From Medicago truncatula (lineage: Eukaryota; Streptophyta; Magnoliopsida; Fabales; Fabaceae): a DNA stretch of 64,000 bases. The notes under the pieces are model-generated. The model was given only the letters and a program-made list of their open reading frames with translations, was not told the DNA's origin and did no database searches. Shown here piece after piece: positions 10,284 to 21,659 of the stretch. The position numbers were made by a program, and so were the translations under genes. The stretch covers positions 17,174,001 to 17,238,000 of the forward strand of contig NC_053049.1 of the NCBI RefSeq assembly GCF_003473485.1, read 5' to 3'. Positions within the stretch are counted from its first letter, which is position 1. Every line of letters begins with the position of its first letter.

Positions 10284-10386
10284 GTGGAAGTGTATGCAAC
10301 GCATGCTTTAAATAGAAATCGGTTACAATATTATTGATATAGGCAATAAATGATATTATGTGGAAAGTGTATGCAACGCCATGCCA
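10284..10386 (-). repeat. Orphan copies of the MLP promoter module
   Basis: 'gtatgcaacgc.atgctttaaatagaaat' at about 10291-10318 and a partial 'gtgtatgcaacgccatgcc' at 10367-10385 match the proximal promoters of MLP 1 (9604-9635) and MLP 2 (63122-63152). No MLP coding sequence is attached. Confidence 0.7.
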
Positions 10387-10395
10387 TATTAGTTA

Positions 10396-10665
10396 CTCCG
10401 TTCGTCTCTAAATAATAGTCGTTTAAGATTTGTGCACGATTATTAAAAAAATGATTAATTGTAATGATTTTAATGGTAAAGTTAGTATTATTTACTAAAA
10501 TATCCTTATTAATTATAGTTAGTGGAGTAGTTAAGTTGGATGAAATTTAATAAATAAAGGTATAATAATGGAAAAAGATAATAAATGTTGCATTGGTATT
10601 CTAAAGTGACAATTATTTAGAGAAAAATAAAAAATGCTAAAGTTACAATTATTTGGAGACGGGAA
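10396..10665. mobile_element. Stowaway-like MITE
   Basis: Inverted ends 'ctccgttcgtctctaaataa' and 'ttatttggagacgggaa' flank about 270 bp, with TA at both borders. Copies of 'acaattattt.gaga' occur inside the right end. Confidence 0.65.
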
Positions 10666-11579
10666 TATGACTGTTGCTGCTAGTTAATAGCTCTCATAGG
10701 TATTTGTTATTGTTAAGCTATTAGACGATCTAACCCGTGTGATGCATGAATAATTTAGAGTTCGTATAAAAATATTAAATTGACTAAAACCGTCCATAAG
10801 AAAATTAACATGGTGAAGTTCCTTACTTATAGGAGGATTAAACAAAAGAGGTACAATCAACCTTTCAAAATAGTCTTTATAAAATGCAAATAAGACCTAA
10901 AAGTGAATAAAACTTTGATGGGTATGTTGACTTTTGGTTTACCTTTCTTCAAATTTTCGATCATAGTCTTTTAAGTTTCTCACAGGCTTTTGATGTATTA
11001 ATGCATATTCAATACTTTGATGGATATATATTCTATGATGGATACATATTCAATTTATGTATTTTTGTCAAATTAATCAATTTTTGCGCTGTCAAAAATC
11101 GATTCGTGAGAATTTTGATGAGGCTATTGGAGCATATGTTAGAGACATGGCAAGGAACATACACCTGCTACTTTACCAAATTGACGCCAACTGGTTGATA
11201 AAAATGATCATGAAGCAAAATTTGCAGAGGTAGAAGATTAAGAAGTTGGCGAATGCATAATCATTCTAGAGACATATTCCTAAAAGTTCGAACCTAGTCT
11301 TATTGCTAAGAAAGACGATTAAAACAAGGGTCTCATTGATCAGTGTCCTCAGGATATTGGTTAAAGAATCTATAAATAGAAATATTTTCTTGAAAATATA
11401 AGATGTTATTTTTGATCATGTAATGATTACACAACTTTTTCATGAAAACTTGTTTGTTTTGGATGCTTATAACCAATGCCCTTGGGCACTGGTTAACATT
11501 CTCCGTTTTATTTTGAACAGCAAATTTTATTTGAAAACTTGATCCATGCTCAAATTGAACAGAAACCAGTGATTTAGTG
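10666..11579. other. Intergenic, no gene recognised
   Basis: AT-rich. A short open stretch at 11001-11198 contains 'RILMRLLEHMLETWQGTYTC' but has no recognisable homologue and no splice context. Nothing else is supported. Confidence 0.4.
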
Positions 11580-12145
11580 AATACAAACTAAAGGCGCCGT
11601 ATATAGGCAGAACACCCAAAATAAACGCCAAAAAGGCACCTGCTACACACAATACTTAACCTACCTTCAACACCCACTAAAAAAACATCACTACCTAAAA
11701 CAAACTCCTTCACCAAAAGACCTCTAAAAAAAGATATACATAACCACATATCGTCACTACTCACCCCAAAAATAAACCCCTCTAAATGAAACACTCCGTC
11801 CTCATCACTTAATTTGAGCCACTATTCTAAAGATCAATCAACTTCCACCACCTCTCAACCTCAAGTCCACCGAAAGAACACCAAAACAGCCCAAAACCTA
11901 AATTGAACCAAAGAACTGACTCCCGATCCGAATCAAAAGCGATCAGCCCACCATACTTTAGGACCAAACCAGACAGGCACCCCTTACCCCTGGTCCACCA
12001 GAGGAACACGGAGCCAGCCAAACAAGAATGCAGCTATACGCCAACTCTCGATCTCAAAGCAAAAGTAATCGGCCCACCAGAATCCAGCACACAAAATGTA
12101 AGAAAGACGACATATTTTTCGGTGGTGCAAACATCAATAAAAAAC
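11580..12145. other. Strongly strand-asymmetric A/C-rich block
   Basis: The plus strand is unusually rich in A and C and poor in G and T compared with the flanks. Open stretches exist on the minus strand (for example 11827-12021, ending 'RWWKLIDL') but no family is recognised. The skew is like that of some plant retroelement untranslated regions; this is an inference only. Confidence 0.35.
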
Positions 12146-12149
12146 TGAA

Positions 12150-13100
12150 AGGGTTAATATTGATTTTGGTCACTGTATTATTAGCGGATTTCGGTTTTAG
12201 TCCCTGTAAAAATAATAGATTTTGTCCTTGTAATTTCAGATTCCTCATTTAACCACGTCAGCAGAATCCGTCCATATGGCATGCTGATTGGACTATTTTC
12301 CTTTTTTTTCTTATTTAATTATGACCAAATGGAATTTTTGTTTTTAACATTTATTTTTAAAAGGAAAAAACAATAAAAACAACAAATTTTTTTAAAAAAA
12401 CATAAGATCAAAAAATGTTTTCACGTTTTCTTATCTCTTCTTCTTCCTCTATCACATTTCCTTCCTCTCTAAACCTAAAATCTCATTTTCATTTTCAGTT
12501 TTCCAATTTGTACTTCCGAAATCAGGTGTTCATTTTGGTTCCTTCCTCTCTTTAAATCACCACCACTTTGTCCGATTTTGCGCTGGAGAAGCAATTCGTT
12601 TTTTTCATTCTTTTAAAAACATGATGCAGTTTTCAAATTGATTTCAAATCACCAAAACAAATTATAGTCATCGGAACCACCGGAGTCTTCAACGTCGGCG
12701 ACGGAGGATTTCTTAGATCACAAATATGTTGTTTTTCATTTCTCTCATGACGGTGAGGTTGAATCTGATAGAAAGCAATGAAAATGGGGGATGGAATTAT
12801 GAAGAGATGAGGGAACATAAATGGGTAGCAAGAACCACAAGAGAGATTGAGCTGAAAACTAAAAAAAATATGAATGAATTTGTAATGGTGTGAACTGTAA
12901 AGTAGATCGGTGGAGAGATGGGTAGAAACTAGAAAAAAATTAAAATTGAACTGATGAATTATATAATTGCCCTTTAACTTATTTGGTTTTGAAAAGGAAA
13001 AATAGGGGTTTTTTTGTCAAAACATTAAAGGTGTTCAATGCTAAAACACACCTTCACAAAAGTGAGTGGGTGTGTTGTAGCATTCCCATATATATATATA
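12150..13100. other. Repeat-derived region starting with a 'ggttaat...ggtc' type terminus
   Basis: 12151-12330 has the words 'gggttaatattgattttggt', 'tttagtccctgt' and 'gattttgtccttgtaa', a repeat end that also occurs at 51512-51680. CT-rich leader-like DNA follows (12420-12560), then a GC-richer patch at 12670-12710. 13030-13090 contains inverted 'tgtgttgtagcatt' / 'aatgctaaaacaca' words. No gene supported. Confidence 0.4.
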
Positions 13101-13599
13101 TATAGCCAAACAGATCTTGCGTGCGAATATGAAAATTTTCTAGGGATGCACTTTTAATTGAGTAGTATATATATTTTATAGTTTTATTTCATTTTTATCA
13201 ATACACATGAGTGACATCATACACGAACAAAATTTTACGCAAATCGCAAATGTTTTCGTTTTTGAATGCATTTTTCTAATCTTCAGTAACCAAGAGATGA
13301 ACATGAAAAACAATGAAATATAATGAGTATAAATCAATAGCATAAACATGATAAAACTAATCAGATGAACGATCTCAGCGGTGACCGGTGGTGATGAACA
13401 ATGGGTTTGGTGTGGCAGGTTGACGGCTAGGGTTTATTTTTTAGTAGAAATGAAAGAGTCTGACTAATGGTATGTGAAGATGAGATAAAGTGAATGGATT
13501 AAAAATTATTTAAAATTATTTTATGTTTAATTTTGGGCCTAACCATGAGTATGTGTGAGGTAGGAATTTATGATAATATTAGTAAAGTAATGAGTGTGG
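13101..13599. other. Intergenic, nothing recognised
   Basis: AT-rich DNA. A GC-richer patch 'ggtgaccggtggtgatgaac' at 13379-13398 is isolated and has no reading frame worth calling. Confidence 0.4.
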
Positions 13600-13786
13600 T
13601 TATCATCGGATTGGTTCATCGGTTTCACAGATCTCGAAATGAAAAATCATGAACCAAACCAAACTAGATCGGTTTCGATTAGTTCGGATTGGTTTCAAAC
13701 CGAACCAAACAAGGTTGGATATTTTTCCGGTTTGGACTTTCGGTTTCATTGGTTTTATCCGAACCATTTACACCCCTATCTCTCGT
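13600..13786. mobile_element. Terminus of a 'ggttcggtttt' repeat family
   Basis: It contains many copies of 'ggttt/aaacc' words (tcggttt, aaccgaaccaaa) and ends in 'accatttacacccct'. A terminus reading AGGGGTGTAAATGGTTCGG is a widespread plant repeat end, often hAT-like. Only one end is visible. Confidence 0.5.
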
Positions 13787-14333
13787 TGATTTTTTCTTCA
13801 ATTTTCGTCATCCCTTTTTCTGGGATTTTATGGGTTTATTGTTTAGGTTGTTGATTTTGTGGATTTAAAAGTTATCATTTATTTGTTGTTAGATCTGGGT
13901 TCAATTCTTACCTCCTTGATTTTTTGTGCTGGTAAAATTCATTTCATTGGTTTGAGCTTGTCTTGTTTTATGGCTTAAATTCATTTCATTGAATAACAAT
14001 AAATATATAAAATGCAGAGAAAAGAACGAGAACAAGATTTTGTTGCTAAAATTCTTTATGAGTTTGTGTTGCTTGTTGTTTTCATGCGCCATCTTGTTCC
14101 TCAATTTAGTTTTAATCGGTGATGTGGTTTTCCTATCTTGTTCCTCAATTTTGTTGCTAAGATTTTTGTGTTGCTTGTTGTTTTCATGCGCCATCTTGTT
14201 CCTCTTTTTTTCTCTTGATGTGTGATGTCATTTTTCCCTTCCAAAGCGTGATATTATTTTCTGCCAAAAACGTGAATAATCCCCCTTTGTCCTGAGCGGC
14301 TGCCTTCTTCTTATATATAGAATAAAGATAAAC
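13787..14333. other. Intergenic with a short internal direct repeat
   Basis: 'gtgttgcttgttgttttcat' followed by 'gcgccatcttgttcctc' occurs at about 14066-14102 and again at 14168-14204, about 102 bases apart. The repeat explains two similar open stretches and is not coding evidence. Confidence 0.5.
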
Positions 14334-15127
14334 GAACACCCCTTTCCCATACACACTTGCTACCACCCCCATGTGGCAATCCACGTGTCTTTTTTTTTTT
14401 AAAATTGACCAAACCCTTCTCCCTTCTCTATGAATGCGTCCCACCACAACTTTGTCTGTATTTTCAAAAAAAAATCAACAATCTCATCTCTTCAAACACG
14501 ATTGAATACCACCACCACCACCTTGTTTTGTATGTTTACGAATTATGAGAAACAAAATACAACAGAAAACATGCAAAATAAAACATCTGAAACACATCTG
14601 AATCTCTCAACGGCGACGGTGGCCGAGCCGGAAACATAGGTTTGAATCTCTCAACGGTGACGGCTGCCATTTTCCAATTCTTTTCTCGAAGTTTGCCTAA
14701 ATCTATGTCATGGTCCCTTAAAAAATGCAAATCTTGAAAAGCATAAATGCAAAAACGTAGATCTGAACGGATAGGCGAAAACTGCGGCGGCTGGCAGCAA
14801 CAGAGAGGCGATGAAGGTTGGTCGTCATCGTCGCTGGAAACGCCAGTGTCGTTGTTGATGATGGGTCGAGGGTGATGGTCGTAGGATGTTATAGATTTGA
14901 GAGCGACGATGAAGGTGGTGGTGAGATTGGAGGGAGGCGATGACGACGGCGTTTGTGTCTGATGGTGATGGGACTGGTTCATGGTTGTGGTTTGTGAAAA
15001 CAAAAGCGTGAAGGAAGAAGAAAGAGAGGGTGAGAAGTGTCAAAGACAAAATTGCCCCTATTATAATTAATATTAAAAAGACCACATGGGGGTGGTACAA
15101 AAGTGGTATGTCCACCTAAGGGTGTTC
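14334..15127. mobile_element. MULE-like inverted-repeat element with GC-richer interior (possible Pack-MULE)
   Basis: The left end 'gaacacccctttcccataca' and the right end, read inverted, 'gaacacccttaggtggacat' begin alike. Both run into a shared 'taccacccccatgtgg' about 30 bases in. The 794-bp interior is much GC-richer than the flanks (14590-15000, 'ggcgacggtggccgagccgg'), as when a host gene piece has been captured. On the minus strand 14536-15003 is open for 155 codons (His/Ser/Pro-rich, 'MNQSHHHQTQTPSSSPPSN'), but I recognise no family. No clean target duplication was seen. Confidence 0.55.
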
Positions 15128-15888
15128 ATATATCACCACTCTTTCTCTTTTTAATCTTCGGATCATCCAATCCAACTTTGGTCAAAGGCCCACTTGTTTT
15201 TCAACATTGGCATGTGTTGCTTCACTTATGTTTTCATCCAATTACCAATGTTTCTTCTTACTAGCAAATCTCCAAATAATGTCGTGCCTTATTTTATCTC
15301 ATTAGCATATGACTATCGATGAATATAATAATAATACTCTTTTTGACTCAAAAAATTAAAAGCTACGGTTTATTTAAAATGACTCTAAATTAAATTCTAA
15401 ACTAATAAAAATAAATAAAAACTTATAAAAGCACTCTAAAAATGTGATATGACAAAGTGTCATCAATGAACATCCAAGTTAGACAATGAAATATGCATTG
15501 TAGACTTGTAGTTTCAAAAACATAAAGTATGATGCCACACAGTAGTATATTTCAGATTGTAAACAAACATGTTCAACTTTTAATAACTCTAACTCGTACG
15601 ATGTACGGGTATTGCAGAGTTTCATATATAAGTATAAAACTGACTATATTATTAATTTTAGAGTCACATTCAAAGTCATAGAAACAATCAAACTAAGTGA
15701 TGATTGAGAGTGGTAGACATGCAAAATTTCAAAAAAGCAAATGATGTTTGCATCAACAAAAATGAATATGGAATTAAAGTCATAAATTAAATTATGTGAA
15801 AGTAATCAAACGTGAAAATAAACACAATCAAAATGAGTGTTAATGGCTTAAAAAAAGGCCTTTAGGATTGCATATCCATTTTAGAAGA

Positions 15889-15892
<4 letters not shown>
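15128..15892. other. Intergenic, no gene recognised
   Basis: AT-rich, no coding signal or repeat boundary recognised. Confidence 0.4.

Positions 15893-15940
<48 letters not shown>
15893..15940. repeat. (AT)n microsatellite
   Basis: About 24 uninterrupted AT units directly abut the inverted-repeat element that starts at 15941. Confidence 0.95.
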
Positions 15941-15944
<4 letters not shown>

Positions 15945-16867
15945 CAGGATCAGTTGACACCTGGTGTCAACAGATTCGTTGACACCAAATCCTGTTCGTC
16001 CTTTTTTACATCTTAATGGTTCATATTTATTTGCTTTAATTGTTCACGTGCACACTCTTTAGGAGATAAATGAAATCATGCTCTCTTCTTCTTCCTGAAA
16101 TTACTCATGCCTGTGTATTTTTCTTTCTTTCAGAAATTGTTTGATCATAACTTTTCTTATTTCGATTTCATAGCCGTTAAAGAATACAATCAAATTTGTA
16201 ATTACCTTTCTTATTGTTTTCATCTTAAAATATTCATATGATCCAATTTGTGATATGATAGGTATATGTATGCTTGTTTTTATTGATTTGTCCAGAAAAA
16301 GGGAACAGATTGTAAGTTGTAATTATGTTTCTCACAATTAAAACTTTACCAAACTTCACTTTATAGTTAACCTGATTATCAATTTTCACTATCGATTAAC
16401 ACCTGATATAAAATTGATTTTATATCAGAAATTCATATGAAGTTGCTTATATTTATTCAATCATGAATTCATGACCAATACATTAAACTAATCGAAGAAA
16501 ACTCATCAACACTCAAGTATTAAAATAATTTTTTCTTCCAAGACAATGTTTTACCAACTAATATTTCCAATTAGTAAAAAAAAATTAATATTTTCAATTA
16601 ATTCTAAACGATAATATCTTGAAGTATCTTATTATTTAATTATGGAGTATTTTAACTTTGGACAAGAGAAGAAGAGGATCATGATACGATCTTGTTTCCA
16701 GTTTGGGTTTTGTAATCATTAAAAACAATAATAGTGTGTGATTGAAAGAAAGGATACACAATAAATAAAAACGTGTCACTATAATTAACCTTTGATCAAA
16801 TAAAATAAATGGATAGGATTTGGTGTCAACGAATTCGTTGACACCTGCTGTCAACGGATCCTGTCTC
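15941..16867. mobile_element. 927-bp inverted-repeat transposon with self-complementary ends
   Basis: The left end 'gagacaggatcagttgacac' and the right end, inverted, 'gagacaggatccgttgacag' open terminal inverted repeats of about 55 bp. Each arm continues into 'attcgttgacaccaaatcct'. The left arm contains the perfect palindrome GTTGACACCTGGTGTCAAC (15953-15971). The interior is AT-rich and non-coding, so the element is non-autonomous. Both ends lie in AT dinucleotide DNA, so the target duplication cannot be read. Confidence 0.8.
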
Positions 16868-17192
16868 TATATATATATAATACTTATTGTTTCTTGCAAG
16901 AACCCAACTTAACAACACCAAAATGTATATTTTGGGGTTGAGATATACGAGCTGCACTTGTATCCCATCGAAATTCCTCATAGATCTCTGATTGGTAACT
17001 GATTAATAACTTGTACAATAATTAATTTAAAAATTTCTATGAGATTTTTTTAAACTACACAATTTTACTCATGCAAATCATTATAGTACATAATTTCTTC
17101 ATTGGAGTACATAATTTTATCTATGTGAACATTAATATTCTCAAACCACCATCAACATGAAAACAAGAAACATAAATATCACATAATTATGG

Positions 17193-18125
17193 CTAACTAG
17201 TAATTCCAAACCCAAAACCAGAAGTCTCTCCAGGAAGTATAACTTTGTCGGTGTTTGTTCTTTTCGGAACAAACTTTCTGACCCACACATGTTTCCTATT
17301 GATTGAAAATTTGACTTTAGAAGCTCCTTTCAGAATCATATCAATAGTACTCACCTTATGAAAAATAATTCTTCCGAAAAGTGGTTGCTCATTTGGTTGA
17401 GTTTCTTGCATAAACAAAGTCTCAATACAATCTCCATAAGCCATAGTAAAAAATTCTCTAACTTCCCACTCTTCAACACGATACCCTTTCGAAAATGTCA
17501 CAAACAATGTCCTCTCATCCGCTGGTATGATTCCTCCTCTTCCTCCATTGTTGTTGCTATGTTGTTGCCCTAGTGCACCTGCAATCCCAACCGAACCAAA
17601 CTGCAGATTTATTGGTCCAGTCGAACCAAACAAAAAATTATTGTTCTCCACCATTCTCTCTGCTATGTTTCTCATCATCGCCCGTTGCATGATATCACCA
17701 AATGCCCTCATACATACTTCTTTTCTTGTTTTCTCCACCCCATGAATTGCTTCCATGCAATTCTGACGAAAGAATTTCAGAGAGATTTCATTTTCCATTA
17801 CGCTCTGAAGAAGTGGAATATCATTTGCTTCAGAAGATAACATTATTGTAGTTAGGGAGGTGTTACTGTTGTTGGTAAGACATGTGAGACATAGCATTGT
17901 TTCATCAGCAATCTCATTGATCAAAATAATAGGCAAAGACATAATATTTTTCACAACGTTATGAAAACCAACTTTTTCCAACCAAAGCCACATAGCAAGC
18001 AATCGCATGGACTCGGATGGATCACGAGAAAGTTCTGTGACAAGGATTTTGTAGAGGTCTCTATCCACTTGGTGGAACAGAAGAAAATCCTCTTGAGGAA
18101 CGGTGAAAGAAAGTGGAGGATCCAT
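17193..18125 (-). CDS. Plant protein with C-terminal RRM-like domain, copy B
   Basis: Single exon for 310 residues, from the ATG at 18125 to the stop at 17193, co-linear with the paralogue at 2335-3264. The RRM-like C-terminus ('TLFVTFSKGYRVEEWEVREF' to 'KHVWVRKFVPKRT') is almost unchanged between the two. Most differences fall in the variable middle (about residues 85-105 and 175-200) and at the extreme C-terminus. Preservation of two long frames with substitutions clustered in apparent linkers suggests that both have been under selection, but no rate calculation was possible. The function of the family is unknown to me. Its promoter keeps the same TATA-like word. Confidence 0.8.
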   Translation of the reverse strand: MDPPLSFTVPQEDFLLFHQVDRDLYKILVTELSRDPSESMRLLAMWLWLEKVGFHNVVKNIMSLPIILINEIADETMLCLTCLTNNSNTSLTTIMLSSEANDIPLLQSVMENEISLKFFRQNCMEAIHGVEKTRKEVCMRAFGDIMQRAMMRNIAERMVENNNFLFGSTGPINLQFGSVGIAGALGQQHSNNNGGRGGIIPADERTLFVTFSKGYRVEEWEVREFFTMAYGDCIETLFMQETQPNEQPLFGRIIFHKVSTIDMILKGASKVKFSINRKHVWVRKFVPKRTNTDKVILPGETSGFGFGITS

Positions 18126-18174
18126 GGAAGGAAAAATGAAACAATGCTATGTTCAATTTGGAAAACTTGATAAC

Positions 18175-18184
18175 GTTTAAATAG
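18175..18184 (-). promoter_or_regulatory. TATA-like box of RRM-like gene B
   Basis: CTATTTAAAC on the minus strand, 50-59 bases upstream of the ATG, identical to the word upstream of copy A. Confidence 0.5.
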
Positions 18185-19368
18185 TAATGAATAAGGCATG
18201 TTCATGTTCTTGCATTAAGAGACGTGTTTTGTGACTGTAGGTTAGTAAATGGATTATAAAACTTCAAGTATACTCTCATTGCAATTGCAACAGAAACAAA
18301 AATCAGTTACATTTACTTTTCCACTAAAGACACATTTTTGAGTGTTTGCCAACTCATGTATATATTGTAGAATGAATATTTCGTGAAAAGAATGTGAGGT
18401 ACAGCAGTTCAAAAAAACAAAGACTCGAATAAATTGATAATTTGTTGTGATTTTGATGCAAACATAGGACATATAGTGTCTAAAGAAAACATAGAGTAGC
18501 ACGCAATCATGAATATTGTTGCATATTTCAATATATAAATTATTATTAAGAAACTAAATTAGCGCACTGAAATTAGCATCAAAGAATATCAAACATAAAA
18601 CCTTGAGAGGAGCACACTCTGAGGTCTCAAGTCAACACCACGAGACCAACCCAAGTGGGTTTTCAATGTATTAAATTTGATTAGAGTTTTCTATAAAATT
18701 ATAGAAAATACTAACAAATATCCTTTAAAGTATTTTTTTAGGAAATTAAAATAAGTAGTAGGAGTCGTAATTATGTATAGAAACTTGTGCGTTTATGTTT
18801 AAGACAATTTTTTATGGATTTCTTAAACAATCTCTTTAAAGCACTTTTGCACTTTTTAGCATGGCTTACAATTATAATATGTTAACTTATTTATTATAGA
18901 CAAATGTGTAACTAAACTATTCTAATCATTTCATTGTTTGAGTTAGTAGTGCATCTTTCACACAATCCAACATTGGAAGGTCTGACAAGTCATTTGAAGA
19001 ATGAACAAGAAAACATATTTGTAATCGTAAAAGGATCTAATTTAACAAGGTTTTGAAAGAGAATCTTGCTAAGGACTCTAACTTAATGAGGATTGAGTTA
19101 ATTAAGAAATAAAAATACAACTATTGATAAAATAAAAATAATATTTACAGTATTACAAATTTAGAAGATGGATTTTTTACTTAGTTTCTAGTGTAATAAT
19201 ATACACTATTTGTAAAAAAAATTCCTTTTAGTATAGTAATGTTGTCTTCGTGTGATCATAACTTACTTGATAAGAATATTGTATTATATATATAGGGGTT
19301 AGAGTTTGAACCATGGATTAACTACTTATTCACCATAAGGGTGAAATTCTAACTACTAAGCTACTTCG

Positions 19369-19370
<2 letters not shown>

Positions 19371-19421
<51 letters not shown>
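19371..19421. repeat. (AT)n microsatellite
   Basis: About 25 AT units between the second and third copies of the duplicated flank. Confidence 0.95.
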
Positions 19422-19423
<2 letters not shown>

Positions 19424-19584
19424 AATGTTAATTTTTTTTAGAAAGAAAGATAATAATGTTATTGTAGAATCCCTAAAAAAAAAATTATGTTATTGTAGAT
19501 AACATGTTAGTATTCTTTATAAATAATTTTTTTTTTAACAAAGTATTCTTTATAAATAATTAACTTGATTTGATGCTCCGATAG

Positions 19585-20388
19585 ATATTACTTTTTCAAT
19601 AATATATTGTACAATGAATATTTAGTGAAAAGAATGTGAGGTACATCGGTACAAAAAAACAAAGATTCATAAAAATTGATAATTTGTTGTGATTTTGATG
19701 TAAAAATAGGACAGATAGTGTCAAAAGAAAACATAAGGTATCTAGCAATCATGAATATTGTGGCATATTTCATTATATTAATTATTCTTAAGAAGCTAAA
19801 TTAACGCACCAAAATTAGCATCAAGGTATATCAAACCTGAAAACTTGAGAGGAGCACACTCCGAAGTCTTAAGTCAACACCATCAGACCAATTCAAGTGG
19901 GTTTTCAATATATTAAATTTGATTAGAGTTTTCTATATAATTATAGGGAATGCTAACAAGTGTCATTGAAGTATTATTTAGGAAATTAAAATAAGTAGTA
20001 GAAATCGTAACTATGTACAAAAACTTGTGCATTTATGATTAAGACAAATATTTGAGTTGTATTTCCAAGACAAATTTTTTTCTTATGGATTTTAGTTGAC
20101 AATTATAATATATTATTCTTTGCAAAAAGAAAACTTATTTATTATAAACTGATGTGTAACTTAATTATTCTAATTTCATTGTTTGAGTTAGTAGTGCCTC
20201 TTTCACAATATCCAGCATTGGAATGTCTATTAGTCATTTGAAGAATGAATAAGAAATCATATTTGTAACCGTAAAAGGATTTAATTGAACAATATTTTGA
20301 TAGAGAATCTTGCTAAGGACTACAACTCAATGAGAATTGAGTTAATTAAGAAATAATAATACAACTATTGATAAAATAAAAACAACAC
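19585..20388. repeat. Segmental duplication, copy C (flank only, no gene)
   Basis: It starts within the upstream flank ('gaatatttagtgaaaagaat') and follows copies A and B to the same breakpoint 'caactattgataaaataaaaa'. The coding region and proximal promoter are absent. Confidence 0.8.
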
Positions 20389-21659
20389 TCAGATTCCCTA
20401 TTGAATTGACTCTAGGCAATCATTTGTGTCCGTTTACACTTAATTACAACAAAAAATTAGAAGCTTAATTGTATAACACTCAGATTCCCTATTGAATTGA
20501 GACGTTCAAATGTAGAATCTTAATTAACACAATCAATTATCAATATTCAACAATCACAATTTACAAACTAGACAAGCTCAAACGAATAAAACAAAGTAAC
20601 TCTAAGAAACACAAAATATATGAATTAATGATTAGAAACCTAATTGACGTTCAATTGTGATAAAATTGAGTTTAAAATGATCTTAATTCAATGAATTAAG
20701 ATTAGGTCATGTTTTAAAAGGAATCACAATTAAATCAACTGGTAACAAACATTAAACTTCATATACAACAATTAATGCAAAATTAAAGAGGAAAGAGAAG
20801 AGAAGAACACTGAAATTTTTATAGTAGTTCCCCATTTCGTCCTCGCTTCGAGGAAAATCTACTCTTCTTGATAAAATATGTCTCTATCAAGGATTTTCAC
20901 TATTGTTGAAATTTGACTACAATTGTTGTGATTACAAAGAATTCTCTCAATTACCCTAATCTTCAATCCTAAGCAACCACATCTCCCCATCTTCAAGTAA
21001 CCCTTGAATTGATGATTCTCCAAGTCTTCGAAACTCAAACTCACATGCAATCCTTGAAGTTCTTCACCTCGAACTCTTTTTTGCTATGTTCGGAGCTTGG
21101 ATCCCCTTGAACTTGAGAAGATATTAAAGAACCCTTGATCCCCTTGGAGGTGGAAAGAAATCACTCGATTCACTATGGACCCTTGATTCTCAATCAAGTT
21201 CCTTGAATGAAACCAATCTACAATACCAATAGCACTCTAACAAACTATGACTAAAAGACCACAAATATTCTTAAAAAAACGTGTGTAATCTGAAGAACTA
21301 GTGGAAAGAGATGTTTGAATACTCAAGAGAGATAGTTGCAATTGATTTAGTAGTTTGAGTGTTGTGAGGATATAGATATATATATAGAAATGAGAGGATA
21401 GTGCAAATTTTTAGCAAAAAACAAAGTAGTAATTCGAATCAATAAAAGTCTTATCCTATTCAAACATGTCCAAATGAGAAAATCTTGAGCATGAAGGTTA
21501 ATATGATTCAAAAAATGTTTGAATCAATTCAAATTAACCTAGATGAAGATTGATACAAATCAAAGAAGTGTGATTCAAAAAATTTGAATCAATTCAAATT
21601 AACCTTAAGTGGCTTAAGCTCATGACTACATGATTGATTAAGATTGTTTGGAAACTTGT
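20389..21659. other. Probable retroelement-derived DNA, no gene recognised
   Basis: 'cactcagattccctattgaattga' occurs twice (about 20385 and 20477). 20830-21200 contains 'ccccatttcgtcctcgcttcg' and 'cttgaagttcttcacctcgaa', wording I associate with legume LTRs; this is a weak inference. 21500-21610 repeats 'tgattcaaaaaatgtttgaa' style words. Confidence 0.3.

Larger units (their letters stand above)
17070..19138. repeat. Segmental duplication, copy B (RRM-like gene plus flanks)
   Basis: Aligns by eye with 2205-4630, without the Stowaway insertion. Both copies include 3' flank ('cattggagtacataatttta'), gene, promoter and about 0.9 kb upstream. Confidence 0.85.

Noticed and set aside
13989-14225. 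78-codon frame with Leu/Cys/Ser repeats
   Set aside because: The repeated peptide comes from a 102-base direct DNA repeat and looks non-coding.
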